58,683 nucleotides of DNA from CAZBXE01 sp964496125 (GCA_964496125.1 CAZBXE010000012.1:1-58683), one strand, 5' to 3'. Shown: positions 41,858-50,968, counted from the first letter of the stretch. The notes: a model not told the origin generated them from the letters alone. Numbers and translations are program-made.

Positions 41858-42523
41858 TCATTCAGCATGTGGCCCTTCTTTTTCCCTTTCGAATCCTAGT
41901 CGGGTTAGATGAGCATCCACGCTCTCTATCATCAACAAAAGCCCTTGTCTCTGGTTCGCATGATCCTGGAAAGCGTGCAAGGCCTGTCCCAAGTACCACT
42001 TGCTTTCAAGATCAGATGTTTTTTCGATTGGGGCAGACCAATAACTGGAATCATGCGTCTTCAAGATCAAAAGCAGTTTTGTCAAATTTTGCTTTATTTC
42101 TAACCCATCAAAAACACCATCCTCCTCCACCAACAGCTTGATTCTCATCAACTCAGAATGCACATCTTTTAGTTTTTGTGGCTGCACAGAGGCGGTTTTG
42201 ACTGTTTCAATTTTATCTGCGTCTTTGGTGGTTTTTGACTTAGACGTGAGGCCGAAAAACTTCTGAACAGCGCGAAAAGCAGAATCTGTAAAACCTACCT
42301 TGCAAAGGATCGCCTTGGGCTTCTCCGCACCTAAAACCCCACTTTCTTTCTCGCCGGGAGCTAACTCAAGCACCTTAAGCGAAGCCTTGCTTTCCCGGGT
42401 ATTTCCTTTTAGGCGCTCGATAATACGGCCCATAGCCGAGAGAATCCGATTCCATTTTTCCGGGGGACCACCGCTGCTTCCACCTTTAGAAGGTGGACTA
42501 CCTTCCGTCTTAAATCCATCCAC
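41858..42523 (-). CDS. Hypothetical protein, about 221 residues
   Basis: The open frame runs back to 42892, but that part is antisense to sufE and reads as nonsense, so the real start must be below 42660. The GTG at 42523 has AGGTG at good distance, and a TATAAT-type -10 (42551-42556) lies just upstream; a GTG at 42532 is an alternative. The N-terminus is Ser/Gly/Pro rich (SPPSKGGSSGGPPEKW). Then follow basic and helical regions (MGRIIERLKGNTRESKASLK; KLKDVHSELMRIKLLVEEDG). No family recognised and no membrane segment. It belongs to the accessory class of this region. Confidence 0.55.
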   Translation of the reverse strand: MDGFKTEGSPPSKGGSSGGPPEKWNRILSAMGRIIERLKGNTRESKASLKVLELAPGEKESGVLGAEKPKAILCKVGFTDSAFRAVQKFFGLTSKSKTTKDADKIETVKTASVQPQKLKDVHSELMRIKLLVEEDGVFDGLEIKQNLTKLLLILKTHDSSYWSAPIEKTSDLESKWYLGQALHAFQDHANQRQGLLLMIESVDAHLTRLGFEREKEGPHAE

Positions 42524-42659
42524 ATCTATCACCTGCTTGCTTATTTTGTTATTATACACCTTGGACGACACCTTGAAAAGCACAACTTGCAATAACAAAA
42601 CGTTAATTGTTCTAATTTTCAAGTGACTTTTTGCTACAATCCAGGTACTATGAGTCCTT

Positions 42660-43097
42660 ATGTATGAGTCCTGCTTAGACAAACAGCGCCGTGTTATAGC
42701 CCTTTTTTCTGACTGCGACAGCCTTGACGCCAAGTACAACCGCCTGATCGAACTAGGGGAGCAAAACTCCCCTTTCCCCACGTCCGATAAAACAGAGGAA
42801 AACCTTGTTAAGGGATGCCAAAGTAAGCTATACCTGAAAACAGAGTTTTGCGATGGACAGATGATTTTTACAGCAGTATCAGACGCACTCATCTCTGCCG
42901 GTCTGGCACGAGTCCTTACGCTTGCCTACAGCGGCGAATCGCCTGAAGCTGTGCTCAAATGCCCTCCTACCTTCCTAGAAGAACTGAGCTTACCCTCCCT
43001 ACTTTCTCCTAACCGAACAAGCGGCCTCTACAGCCTTCACCTGCGCATGAAACAAGAGGCCCTGAAGGTCTTTTTTACGAGAGAACAAGCTCTCTAA
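42660..43097 (+). CDS. sufE: SufE-like cysteine desulfuration protein
   Basis: 145 residues. It accepts sulfur from a SufS-type cysteine desulfurase for iron-sulfur cluster assembly. The active-site loop is ENLVKGCQSKLYLK with Cys53, matching the GCQS motif of SufE (Cys51 in E. coli). Other family features are LDAKYNRLIELGEQ near the N-terminus and a helical C-terminus (LSPNRTSGLYSLHLRMKQEA). The bases ATGAGTCC occur twice around the start (42650 and 42664), in frames that do not give the SufE protein; the in-frame ATG is at 42660. Transcribed opposite to both neighbours. Confidence 0.88.
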   Translation: MYESCLDKQRRVIALFSDCDSLDAKYNRLIELGEQNSPFPTSDKTEENLVKGCQSKLYLKTEFCDGQMIFTAVSDALISAGLARVLTLAYSGESPEAVLKCPPTFLEELSLPSLLSPNRTSGLYSLHLRMKQEALKVFFTREQAL

Positions 43098-43110
43098 TCT
43101 TCAAAAGAAC

Positions 43111-43145
43111 CAGGCAGAAACCAACTTTTCAGCTTATTTGTGTAT
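43111..43145 (-). repeat. Dispersed repeat, variant A, solo arm
   Basis: 35 bases identical in reverse complement to 13939-13973 (starts ATACACAAATAAGCTGAAAA on the minus strand). Only one arm is present; no matching inverted arm is seen nearby. It begins 13 bases after the sufE stop, in the 102-base gap before the permease gene. Confidence 0.8.
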
Positions 43146-43199
43146 AGATCACCGAAAAGACGTTTATCCGTCGAGTTTTCTCGTGTCAAAGGATAGATG

Positions 43200-44426
43200 T
43201 CATAAATCGTAGGCAGACTTAACGACGCCTGTCTGTGTAAGCAAAGCGACTCCTAGGCAGCTGGCAAAGAAGAGGCCCAAGAGCACAAGGGACACTTTAC
43301 CTATCGTATACCGTCCGCTCGAATCTCCGAGGCCCAAAACATACCTACCACGCCAGACCATCAGAACGGGCATAATTCCATTTAGAATGGCATCACCAAA
43401 TCCCCCGGATGTATCCAAGGCAATGATGAAAATCCTCTCAAAATAGGCCCCAAAATACCAGCAAGGCAGGACAATGAGGGCGCCCAGCATTAGCGCGCCC
43501 ATCTTTTTTTCCTTTACCCTCAAACCGTCTGATAAAAAATCATACAAACCAAACGCAATCCCCAAAAACGAGGTCACAATGGCAAAGAAGGCAAAGAAAT
43601 GCGCGACGATAGCAACCCATTTTACTGTCACTTCCCCGTGGAAGAAGTGCGTTGCCGAAACACCTTCTCGCAAGGCCATCTCAATCCCCGCAAGGGATAC
43701 CACACCCAAGACAATGGTTTGCCAGAGCAAGTAGATCACAAACGCAATGCTTGTTCCCCCTACGATGGACCATCGCAAAGCCCTTGCATTTCTTGCCAAA
43801 AGCTGAGGCAAGCTTGGCACCATGGTTTGAAAGCTAAAGGAGGTCAACATCAAAGGAAGAGCAAGCGGCGCTCTTGCCCAATCTTTGTGACCCAAAAGAC
43901 CAACTTTTACCTCGCTTAGCCCGGCGCCTACAAGCAGCAGATACGCACCAACCATCCCACAGAAAAAAATCGCATTAACTCTCTCTACTACGACAGCACC
44001 TAAGTAGATAACAAGCCCAAATAAAAGGGCATAGACAAAACATGCCGATCCCTTACCCAGTGCGACTCCCGAGAAAGCGAGGACAGCCGACATGACCTGT
44101 GCTCCCCCTTCTGCCGTGTAGGCAATCAAAGAGGCATAGGCAATAAAAAGGTACAAGATCCAGCTGATCACTTTCCCGGGCAGCCCCAAAATTCTCTCGC
44201 TCATGCTGATCATATGAGCGCCTTCTCCCATCCAAAGAGTTACCTCAAGAAGCAGCAAGGCAGACCCGGTCATGGCAAGCCAAGCGAGGACCATGACCCC
44301 AATCGAGGGCACAAACCCGCTAAATCCAGTACCCAAAGGCATGGCAAGCATGCCTCCTCCGATACAGGTTCCACCGACTAAAAACATTGTTGAAAGTACA
44401 CGAGCAAGCGATGGTTTTTCTTCCAC
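43200..44426 (-). CDS. tyrP: Aromatic amino acid permease (TyrP/Mtr type)
   Basis: 408-residue inner-membrane permease with about eleven hydrophobic segments. The N-terminal FLVGGTCIGGGMLAMPLGTG is the hallmark of the hydroxy/aromatic amino acid permease family. LTSFSFQTMVPSLPQLLARN and FAIVTSFLGIAFGLYDFLSD are also typical. It imports Tyr or Trp with a proton (family knowledge); the substrate cannot be fixed here. The start is GTG at 44426 with GGGAG five bases upstream. A terminator-like hairpin lies 20 bases before the start, between a -10 element and the gene, so expression is likely controlled by attenuation. Confidence 0.9.
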   Translation of the reverse strand: MEEKPSLARVLSTMFLVGGTCIGGGMLAMPLGTGFSGFVPSIGVMVLAWLAMTGSALLLLEVTLWMGEGAHMISMSERILGLPGKVISWILYLFIAYASLIAYTAEGGAQVMSAVLAFSGVALGKGSACFVYALLFGLVIYLGAVVVERVNAIFFCGMVGAYLLLVGAGLSEVKVGLLGHKDWARAPLALPLMLTSFSFQTMVPSLPQLLARNARALRWSIVGGTSIAFVIYLLWQTIVLGVVSLAGIEMALREGVSATHFFHGEVTVKWVAIVAHFFAFFAIVTSFLGIAFGLYDFLSDGLRVKEKKMGALMLGALIVLPCWYFGAYFERIFIIALDTSGGFGDAILNGIMPVLMVWRGRYVLGLGDSSGRYTIGKVSLVLLGLFFASCLGVALLTQTGVVKSAYDL

Positions 44427-44442
44427 AAATCTCCCAGAAATG

Positions 44443-44473
44443 AAAAAACCTTACCGCAACTTGCGATAAGGTT
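44443..44473 (-). terminator. Leader terminator/attenuator before the permease gene
   Basis: On the minus strand AACCTTATCGCA and TGCGGTAAGGTT form a 12-bp stem with one mismatch and a 3-base loop, followed at once by TTTTTT. The T run ends 16 bases before the GTG start, too close for any promoter downstream. The gene must therefore be transcribed through this hairpin. Confidence 0.8.
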
Positions 44474-44478
44474 CCCAC

Positions 44479-44484
44479 ATTATA
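44479..44484 (-). promoter_or_regulatory. Candidate -10 element of the permease gene
   Basis: TATAAT on the minus strand, five bases before the leader hairpin. Transcription from it would start at or inside the hairpin's 5' arm. No good -35 is visible 16-18 bases upstream, so read-through from 44578-45413 is an alternative source of transcript. Confidence 0.45.
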
Positions 44485-44577
44485 CGGGATCGTCTATTTT
44501 CCTCTTAGCTATTTTTTAGTCCCAGCCGTCGACTTCTTCCAACCTGCCACCACCATTTATCCGAGGCAGCCTACGTT

Positions 44578-44898
44578 TTAAGAGTTCTGGATGCTTTCTA
44601 TCTCAGCCTTAGATTTTTTCGGAAAGATCCTATCATTTACTTTCTTCAACTCTTTGCGCTTTTGTATCCTAGCTAGGAGGTTCTGCCGAGAACTCGCCGC
44701 ATCTACCGAGTTAACAGAACAGGGAGGGGGGAGTGGTTCTGGTGTTGTCGCCTCTGAAACCAGAGGGTCAACCTTAGCTTTGGTTGTACCAGTTGTTTCT
44801 TTTTCAAGATTCGTGTCTACAGCGATGTCGTATTGTTTACCCCCAATCACCAAAAAGCCTGTAACAATCTCAGCCCTAGGTTCGCTTGTAACTTTCAC
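44578..44898 (-). CDS. Short protein sharing an N-terminal domain with its neighbour
   Basis: 106 residues, GTG start that overlaps the TGA of the upstream gene (GTGA), so translation is coupled. Residues ~2-30 (KVTSEPRAEIVTGFLVIGGK, then QYDIAVD) match residues ~25-52 of the neighbouring protein (RITSSSNAEKVTGFLVIKDK, then QYNIVLD). After this it diverges into a Pro/Thr-rich linker and a basic helix (NLLARIQKRKELKKVNDRIF). The short length suggests a decayed or minimal paralogue. Function unknown. Confidence 0.6.
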   Translation of the reverse strand: MKVTSEPRAEIVTGFLVIGGKQYDIAVDTNLEKETTGTTKAKVDPLVSEATTPEPLPPPCSVNSVDAASSRQNLLARIQKRKELKKVNDRIFPKKSKAEIESIQNS

Positions 44899-45413
44899 AA
44901 GACTGGAACATCTGTTGAGGAGCTAGATGGTTCTTCGACGCTTTTGGGCTTCTTTGGTTTTTCGGGGGGCTTGAGGCTTCTAAGAATATCCATCCGTTTA
45001 TTTACATCTATACGAAGAGCGCTATATTTTTTTTTGTTAATTGCTTTATTAAAAGCAGAAGACAAATTTTTAAGCTTAACATCGGTTGTTCTATCACCGT
45101 TTATATCCTTAACAGTCACAACCAGATTTTTCGTGTACTTTGTTCTTCTAATAGACAAGTTTTCATAGGCATAGGGATTCATTTTCAAAATAGGTGCGAT
45201 TTGGTCGTACAAATCTCGAAGCATTTCTTCAGGTTTGTCGCCAGCCACTTTTCTATCTAAAACGATGTTGTACTGTTTATCCTTAATCACTAAAAACCCT
45301 GTAACCTTCTCAGCGTTAGATGAGCTTGTAATTCGAACAGCTATCGCCTTATTAGCTTGTTCTTTAGTAAGAACTGTCATCTGATGGATAAATGCTGCTG
45401 GACCAAGTTGCAT
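44895..45413 (-). CDS. Hypothetical protein with VTGFLVI..KQYNI domain
   Basis: 172 residues from the ATG at 45413, chosen because GAGGAGG lies nine bases upstream; the frame extends to a GTG at 45443 without such a site. The N-terminal domain (residues ~25-60) is shared with the downstream gene and, more weakly, with the protein at 50969-51670 (ASGRFEINGKNYDITL). Then come a basic middle (RRTKYTKNLVVTVKDINGDR) and a Lys/Pro/Ser C-terminus. There is no signal peptide. The promoter TTAACA-17-TATAAT with the shared TGGGTGGTATAAT motif lies at 45458-45492. Confidence 0.6.
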   Translation of the reverse strand: MQLGPAAFIHQMTVLTKEQANKAIAVRITSSSNAEKVTGFLVIKDKQYNIVLDRKVAGDKPEEMLRDLYDQIAPILKMNPYAYENLSIRRTKYTKNLVVTVKDINGDRTTDVKLKNLSSAFNKAINKKKYSALRIDVNKRMDILRSLKPPEKPKKPKSVEEPSSSSTDVPVL

Positions 45414-45457
45414 AAAAAGGCCTCCTCGAAGATAGGGGTTCACGTTTGCTTACACAC

Positions 45458-45470
45458 ATTATACCACCCA
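45458..45470 (-). promoter_or_regulatory. Promoter with shared TGGGTGGTATAAT motif (copy 2)
   Basis: On the minus strand TTAACA, 17 bases, then TATAAT, with an extended TGG before the -10. The 13-mer TGGGTGGTATAAT is identical to that at 24654-24666 and 51698-51710. An AT-rich stretch, ATAATATTTT, lies upstream of the -35, as it does at 51.7 kb. Drives the gene starting at 45413. Confidence 0.75.
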
Positions 45471-45681
45471 CTCAAAGGTTTGTTAAGAAAATATTATAAA
45501 TTGAATTATCAGAACGAGAAATCTCAAGAAAAGCTTCCGCGCGGTACTTCTGATAAAGAACCCCCCTTCATTTTGAAGTGGACCCCCTCTTATGTACTGA
45601 CTAAGACTTTACCTGACAGCATCAGATAAGGTCCACAGCGTCGGGTAAAATCTTGACTAGAACAGATCAGCTATGCGCCAG

Positions 45682-48600
45682 TTAAAGTTCAGGCTCAGCG
45701 ACAGCCTCCCTCAATTCTTGCTGCAAGCTCGCTATTTTTTGTCTCAGACTTTTCGTTGCCTCCACTACAGCATTGGTCTCGGCTGTAGCCTGCGATTTTA
45801 TCCCTGGGGAAAGCGAATCCTTGCGACCCAATTTTTGCTGCTTCTGAGCTAATATTTGCTCCGCCTTAATTAAATTTATTACTGTCTGATCTGTATTTAG
45901 CGCATTGAAGGCCACTATAAATCTGCGCTTATCCTCTTCACTCAATACCGAGAGCGCTTGATCTATTTCTTCTCTTAATGGTTCTAACTCTTTATGAGGG
46001 TTTTGCACTAGATTTGAATTGGCCCATTGGTCGCTTGAATGCGCGTATTCCAGTTCTTGCCGCTTCGTTATTAAATCCCCCAAGGCCTGCTCTTGCTCCG
46101 CCAAAACCTCTATCCTCTGCCTTCTACTTGTGAGATCATCTTGGGAAGCTGCCAGGTCGCTTTTATCATACCTTATGTAACGTGCTTTTTGTGCTAACGT
46201 ACCCGTTTTACCTTTTTTAATGTTGCCATGTTCTTCTTCGCGTTTGTTAAGGTTTTCTTTTGCGTTCTCAATTTCTTTTTTAACTATTGCCTGAGATGCT
46301 TGTAATTTTTCTATACTAACCAGTTCAAGTTCTTTCTTTTGTGCCGAGGTGGCAATATCCACAGTTGGTGAAGTGATCCAGGCAAGAGATGCATAGTATA
46401 AGCCTTCTTTTTTTATAGCATCTTTAGTGCGGTCTGCTGTAACAGTGGAGGGAATGATCTTACTAGACTTGGCAGCGCCCATTTCTTCCTGAGCCCGTCC
46501 CATTTGCTCCTTACTTTTATCTACAATTTCTACCCCTAGAGCCAACTTCTTCAGCTCCCTCACTTGGCCATCAACCTGATCTATATCATTCAGATCGAGC
46601 TGCTGAATTTTACTCTCTAATTGTTGTGGCAGTCCATTTTCTGGCAATTGTCTCTTCAATAATTTGATGGCAGAATCCAATCGTGCAATTTTCATGAATT
46701 TATCCGGTTGTCCTAACTCTTTTGCTATTTCGTATAAGCTATTTAAACAAGGATCCATGCTCTTTTTTACCTCTTCTGACCTTCCGTCTTTCCACTTTTG
46801 TAGAACGGTATCATTCGGATTACAGGGAGTGTCCACATCAACACTCCCCGGTGCGTCTAGGTCAGACCCCATTCTCTCATTTACAAAAGCTCCACACCAA
46901 CTCACAGTTTCCTGAATATTGTTTAATTGGCTACGAATGAGCTTCTTCTCGCCCTCCTCCCCTTCTAAAACTTTATCCTGCCCCTTCTGAATCTCTCTTA
47001 GCAATAAGGGTATTCTTGGCCCAAACTGAGTGTCCTTAATAAAATAGGCATTGAGTGAATTTTGGTTTTGTGGGTTAAAGTCCTTCTGATGCAGTAGGTC
47101 TTCGACTGCTGGTTTTTTCATAAGTTCCGCCATCTTGCTATTTGTTTCTCTATTGTACAAAACAACCTTTTTAGACAGGCGTTCATAGAACAGATTCATC
47201 TCTTTTTCTACCTCGGGAATGCATCTATAGAAGTTTTTAACTGTCTCTACTTGACTTGCGTTCTGACTACCTTCCAGCAGTCCGGCTATCGTTCGAGCTT
47301 GCGCAGCCAATTCCTTTCTTTCAGAGATGAGTCTTGTGTACTCTTTTTCAGTGATGTACCCCTTAGATCTCAACTCGCCGCATATCTTGATCATGGTCTC
47401 TTGGTCCTCTGCAAATCCCGCGAATTTTTCCTGCATTTCTCGAATTGTCTTTTCTGTGGTGCCTAGTACCTTTTGACCTTCTTCAGTTTGAACTGCCTTA
47501 TCTACCCAAACAGCCCCAAGAGGGTTTACAAGGTTATTAAAAGACGAAACTGCAGTGTCGTACGCCTCCCTCTTCTCCAAATAATTGTCATCAGACGAAT
47601 TTTTTAGTTCGTTAGCAGCCAAGAGCAACTCATTTAAAGGCTCTTGCAGTAACTTGTAATCTTTCGCATCAGCAAGCGCTTTTTGCAGGATCTTGTTCTG
47701 AGCGGCCCAATCCGCGTCTCCAACGGTCACGAAAAAATTCCCTTCTTCTGCGCTAGCTTTCGTTTTTTCAATAATAATAGCACGCTCTAAGACAAGCTTC
47801 TCCTCATTCGCATGCTCCTTTCCTCCTTGTGCCATTGCCTCGCCATAGGCAATCATAGCGTCTCTAACCTGTCCATGCTGCGCCAGACCTCGGGCCTCCA
47901 CCAGTAACGGGTCATTCTTCATATCGATTTTGGATTTGGCTTCCTCTGGTTTTGCTTGATTCACGGCAGGCGGATCTTCGGGGTGGCCAGCTACATCGGC
48001 TGCTGCCTCAAAAACAGTTTCTGCACCGCCAGGATCATCTACGGCTTCTGCTGCTGGAGGGTTCACGAGGTTCGCAAAGAAACCTTCGTCTGATTTAGCC
48101 TTAGAGGTAAGTTCTATCTCATACTTCGCTTCCTCAAAGTTTCTCCCGGCTTCAATATACTGATCCTTAGCCTGGTCATCGTCTCTGTAAGCAACCGCAG
48201 CCCGAAGCAACTCGTTTAAGGGTTCTCGAAGCTCACGGTCCGCTTTGGCGGCAGCCACACTCTCTCTCAAAAATTCGCTATGCTCTTTCCAACCTCCTTC
48301 TATGCCAAAAAAGGCCCCTTTTTCTATACTCTGTGCATTCTTGACCGCAGTCTGCAATTTTTCTCTAGCCTCTCTCAAATCAACGTCTTGGCGAAATGCT
48401 CTCGCAAAATCTTTCGTAGCCTCCTCCACATCTTTATGAACCAACAAGTACTCTCTTGCTTCTTTGTATAAAGGGTCGGAATGAAAGGTCGTAGCTGGTG
48501 CTGGGGCTGCTTTTGATTCTGCAGGTTTGGAAGATACGGATTTCAACCCTTCCCCTACTTTTCTTAATTCATCTTTTAAAACGTTTCCAGCGGTTGTTAA

Positions 48601-50316
48601 AGCCCTTTTCAAACCAGATTCTTTCTTTACAGATGGTTGGTCGTCTTCCGGAGGCGGAATAGGCTCAACTGGTTGCTGAGGCGCTGCCTCAGGGAGATGC
48701 TCGGCTTGTTTTACCTCTGACACAACCTCCGGCTCTAGTACTTCCTCGAGGGTGGTCTGTTTACTGTCAAGTTTATCAACTGCGCTGGTATATTCAATCC
48801 ATTTGCTTTCTCTATCTAGATTCTCACCTTCCATTTCAAAAAATATCCAAGCTCGCATAGCCTCTTTGTAATCTTCCGTTTTGCCCAATTTCTCCTTAGC
48901 TGTGTGCAGCTTTTCCTCTTCAACTCGCCGAGTATCCTTAAGTTGGGCATCAGGCTGTGAAAGAGGTAGTGGCAAGATTAATGATTTCTCTAATTTCTTT
49001 AATTCTTCCTCTGCACTTTCTAGGGATTCTCTCATATCGCTTAGTGGTTGCCTTTTTTCTGGCTCGTTTTTAGCCGTGTTATACTGCCCTGCTGCAGCTG
49101 TGAGATTGGTCACCCTCTGGTTATATGCTTCGAAGACCCAAGGCTCGACACCATTCAACTTGTCGATTCTCTTTTTTTGTTCTTCGAGGGTTTTTGTTAT
49201 ATCATCTAATGCCTGTTGATGGGGCTGGCTTAGTGGGGCCTGAGGGGCAGCAGCTTCTCTAACCTTTGTTAAAAGGGGAGCCATCTCTCGGTTCAGTCGC
49301 ACTTCGTTTTCTTTTATTTGCTCGGTTAGTGCCTTTTGTTGTTTTTGCAACGTGGCTCTTCGTGAGTTAGCTTCTACTGTTTTCTCCAATACTGCCTCTA
49401 TGTCCTGCTTCACTTTGATTTCATCTTTCTTCAATCCCTCCATCTGCGAGTACACCTCTCGAAGCTTTTTTAAATCATCCTTTTCGTGTTGATTAAGATG
49501 CTCTTGGCAGGAAATGAGTGCTGCTAATTTCACGCCGATCTGCACCTCTGGGATCACCAGAGGAACAGCTACCGGCGCTTTTACTGGAGGGCGCCCGCTG
49601 CTAGCAGATTGTATTGCCTGTTTTGCCTCAGTCAACTTGCTAAGTGCCTCAACATTTCCAGCGGCTTGATCAGCTGAATGAGGAGGCAAGGCAAGAGCCC
49701 CCACTCCAACCTCAGTAATAGTAGTCATGAAATCAAGCACCGCAGCGGTGCGTACCAATTTTAAAAGCCCTTCACTATCTTGAATATGCAGTTCATGCTG
49801 AAACTTTTCGTCTTCAAGAACAAAAGCAGCCTGATCCTGGATCGTTTCGAAATTATTGTTCTCTTTAAGGTACTCAAGACCGCTTTCAGCGCAGAAAGTC
49901 TTCTTTTGTTCCACAAGATGATCAAAACTTGTCCAATTATGAGCAGCCTGCTGTTTACCTTCGAAAACATAGCTACCACTCAGTTGGCCATCATCAGTGT
50001 TTTCAACTTGAAATTTAGCAAAAACACCAGACCTATTGACTGCCTCCATGCATTTCTTCATGTTGGCAACGTGCTTGTCAATTTGCTGTCCAAAATCTTG
50101 GTCATTTTTTAAGAAGTTTACACCGATAGTAAACGTGTATTTTGTACCATCTTTAAGCTCAGAGTGAACAACGTAATATAAACCATGCTCGCCCTGAACC
50201 GGAGTAGCTTTCCCCCCTTTTGGAAGATCGATTTCTGCTAGCTTTCCTTGAAACTGAGCTCCCGCAGCGCCAAGCATGTTAGCACCACCAGAATTTACAT
50301 CGAGAGGACCAGCCAT
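45682..50316 (-). CDS. Giant coiled-coil protein (1544 residues) with internal duplication
   Basis: I do not recognise this protein. The ATG at 50316 is preferred; a TTG at 50343 is in frame. It has no signal peptide and no membrane segment. The first ~150 residues form a beta-like domain (GLYYVVHSELKDGTKYTFTI). Long charged coiled coils follow (~290-560; ~1330-1544), separated by Pro-rich linkers (APAPATTFHS; PPPEDDQPSV). Residues ~613-755 and ~802-935 are a duplicated unit: both begin DPL(Y/L).EAR, hold G.FF...., contain EPLNELL.AA and end NLVNP. It resembles large secreted effectors in build only. It has its own promoter (50364-50392). Confidence 0.7.
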   Translation of the reverse strand: MAGPLDVNSGGANMLGAAGAQFQGKLAEIDLPKGGKATPVQGEHGLYYVVHSELKDGTKYTFTIGVNFLKNDQDFGQQIDKHVANMKKCMEAVNRSGVFAKFQVENTDDGQLSGSYVFEGKQQAAHNWTSFDHLVEQKKTFCAESGLEYLKENNNFETIQDQAAFVLEDEKFQHELHIQDSEGLLKLVRTAAVLDFMTTITEVGVGALALPPHSADQAAGNVEALSKLTEAKQAIQSASSGRPPVKAPVAVPLVIPEVQIGVKLAALISCQEHLNQHEKDDLKKLREVYSQMEGLKKDEIKVKQDIEAVLEKTVEANSRRATLQKQQKALTEQIKENEVRLNREMAPLLTKVREAAAPQAPLSQPHQQALDDITKTLEEQKKRIDKLNGVEPWVFEAYNQRVTNLTAAAGQYNTAKNEPEKRQPLSDMRESLESAEEELKKLEKSLILPLPLSQPDAQLKDTRRVEEEKLHTAKEKLGKTEDYKEAMRAWIFFEMEGENLDRESKWIEYTSAVDKLDSKQTTLEEVLEPEVVSEVKQAEHLPEAAPQQPVEPIPPPEDDQPSVKKESGLKRALTTAGNVLKDELRKVGEGLKSVSSKPAESKAAPAPATTFHSDPLYKEAREYLLVHKDVEEATKDFARAFRQDVDLREAREKLQTAVKNAQSIEKGAFFGIEGGWKEHSEFLRESVAAAKADRELREPLNELLRAAVAYRDDDQAKDQYIEAGRNFEEAKYEIELTSKAKSDEGFFANLVNPPAAEAVDDPGGAETVFEAAADVAGHPEDPPAVNQAKPEEAKSKIDMKNDPLLVEARGLAQHGQVRDAMIAYGEAMAQGGKEHANEEKLVLERAIIIEKTKASAEEGNFFVTVGDADWAAQNKILQKALADAKDYKLLQEPLNELLLAANELKNSSDDNYLEKREAYDTAVSSFNNLVNPLGAVWVDKAVQTEEGQKVLGTTEKTIREMQEKFAGFAEDQETMIKICGELRSKGYITEKEYTRLISERKELAAQARTIAGLLEGSQNASQVETVKNFYRCIPEVEKEMNLFYERLSKKVVLYNRETNSKMAELMKKPAVEDLLHQKDFNPQNQNSLNAYFIKDTQFGPRIPLLLREIQKGQDKVLEGEEGEKKLIRSQLNNIQETVSWCGAFVNERMGSDLDAPGSVDVDTPCNPNDTVLQKWKDGRSEEVKKSMDPCLNSLYEIAKELGQPDKFMKIARLDSAIKLLKRQLPENGLPQQLESKIQQLDLNDIDQVDGQVRELKKLALGVEIVDKSKEQMGRAQEEMGAAKSSKIIPSTVTADRTKDAIKKEGLYYASLAWITSPTVDIATSAQKKELELVSIEKLQASQAIVKKEIENAKENLNKREEEHGNIKKGKTGTLAQKARYIRYDKSDLAASQDDLTSRRQRIEVLAEQEQALGDLITKRQELEYAHSSDQWANSNLVQNPHKELEPLREEIDQALSVLSEEDKRRFIVAFNALNTDQTVINLIKAEQILAQKQQKLGRKDSLSPGIKSQATAETNAVVEATKSLRQKIASLQQELREAVAEPEL

Positions 50317-50363
50317 ACACCACCACCAATACAAACAATACAAATGGTTATTTTCTAATCATT

Positions 50364-50392
50364 ATTATAGCATTGAGAGAAAATATGGACAA
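50364..50392 (-). promoter_or_regulatory. Promoter of the giant coiled-coil gene
   Basis: On the minus strand TTGTCC (50392-50387), a 17-base spacer, then TATAAT (50369-50364) with TGC before it, making an extended -10. About 48 bases lie between the -10 and the ATG at 50316. Here the GGGTGG part of the shared motif is absent. Confidence 0.6.
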
Positions 50393-50402
50393 AAAATGAA
50401 AC

Positions 50403-50903
50403 TCAAGGGTTATCGGACGAGTGCAGTCTTTTGCTTTGCAATTCCTCGTTTACCGAGTGCCATATCCTCTCTATGTTCTCTCTGGAAAACTCCTCAAGAT
50501 CTTCAATCTCAGGAAGTTGTTCCTTCATCTCCTCGAGAGCTGCGCGCTGCCCCTCTAAAGCCCTCTTCTCTGGTTCGTTTTCAGGGCTGTAAAATAAAGC
50601 CGATTCTGTTGTGGCGATCTTTTTTTCCATCATCGCTATCTCTGCGCGAAGACGACTGGACGCCTGAAGGGCCCGGTCTAGCTCCTCTACCTCACCCCGC
50701 AGAGGTTCAGAGAGTCTATCTCTCTTTGCCATCATTTGAGAAGAGCACGTAAGCCAAATCACAGGGTTTTTGGGCTCTATGATCAGATCGGGTGGGTCAG
50801 GTGGATGAAACAAGGATCGAATGGTGCTCAAAATAGATGTCACACACCCATTTTTGGATTCTGGCGGTAAGCCAGGCGAAACGTCGCTGCCATTATTACC
50901 CAT
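50403..50903 (-). CDS. Hypothetical coiled-coil protein, 166 residues
   Basis: Start ATG with GGGAG five bases upstream. The N-terminus is polar; a short hydrophobic patch is seen at IIEPKNPVIWLTCSSQMM. The C-terminal two thirds are a coiled coil (LRGEVEELDRALQASSRLRA; EKRALEGQRAALEEMKEQLP). It lies between two genes on the same strand, 65 bases after the 233-residue gene, and 59 bases upstream of the giant gene's promoter region. No family recognised; it may act with the flanking coiled-coil protein. Confidence 0.6.
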   Translation of the reverse strand: MGNNGSDVSPGLPPESKNGCVTSILSTIRSLFHPPDPPDLIIEPKNPVIWLTCSSQMMAKRDRLSEPLRGEVEELDRALQASSRLRAEIAMMEKKIATTESALFYSPENEPEKRALEGQRAALEEMKEQLPEIEDLEEFSRENIERIWHSVNEELQSKRLHSSDNP

Positions 50904-50968
50904 GATAACTCCCTAGAAAACTTCTCCTTGGATCGTATCCGAAAGACAGAGGTGAATCTACAGCCAAT

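Noticed and set aside
42524..42892. N-terminal extension of the minus-strand gene at 41858
   Set aside because: It lies antisense to most of the sufE N-terminal half, has no ribosome binding site and reads as low-complexity shadow sequence. A GTG at 42523 with AGGTG upstream explains the gene.
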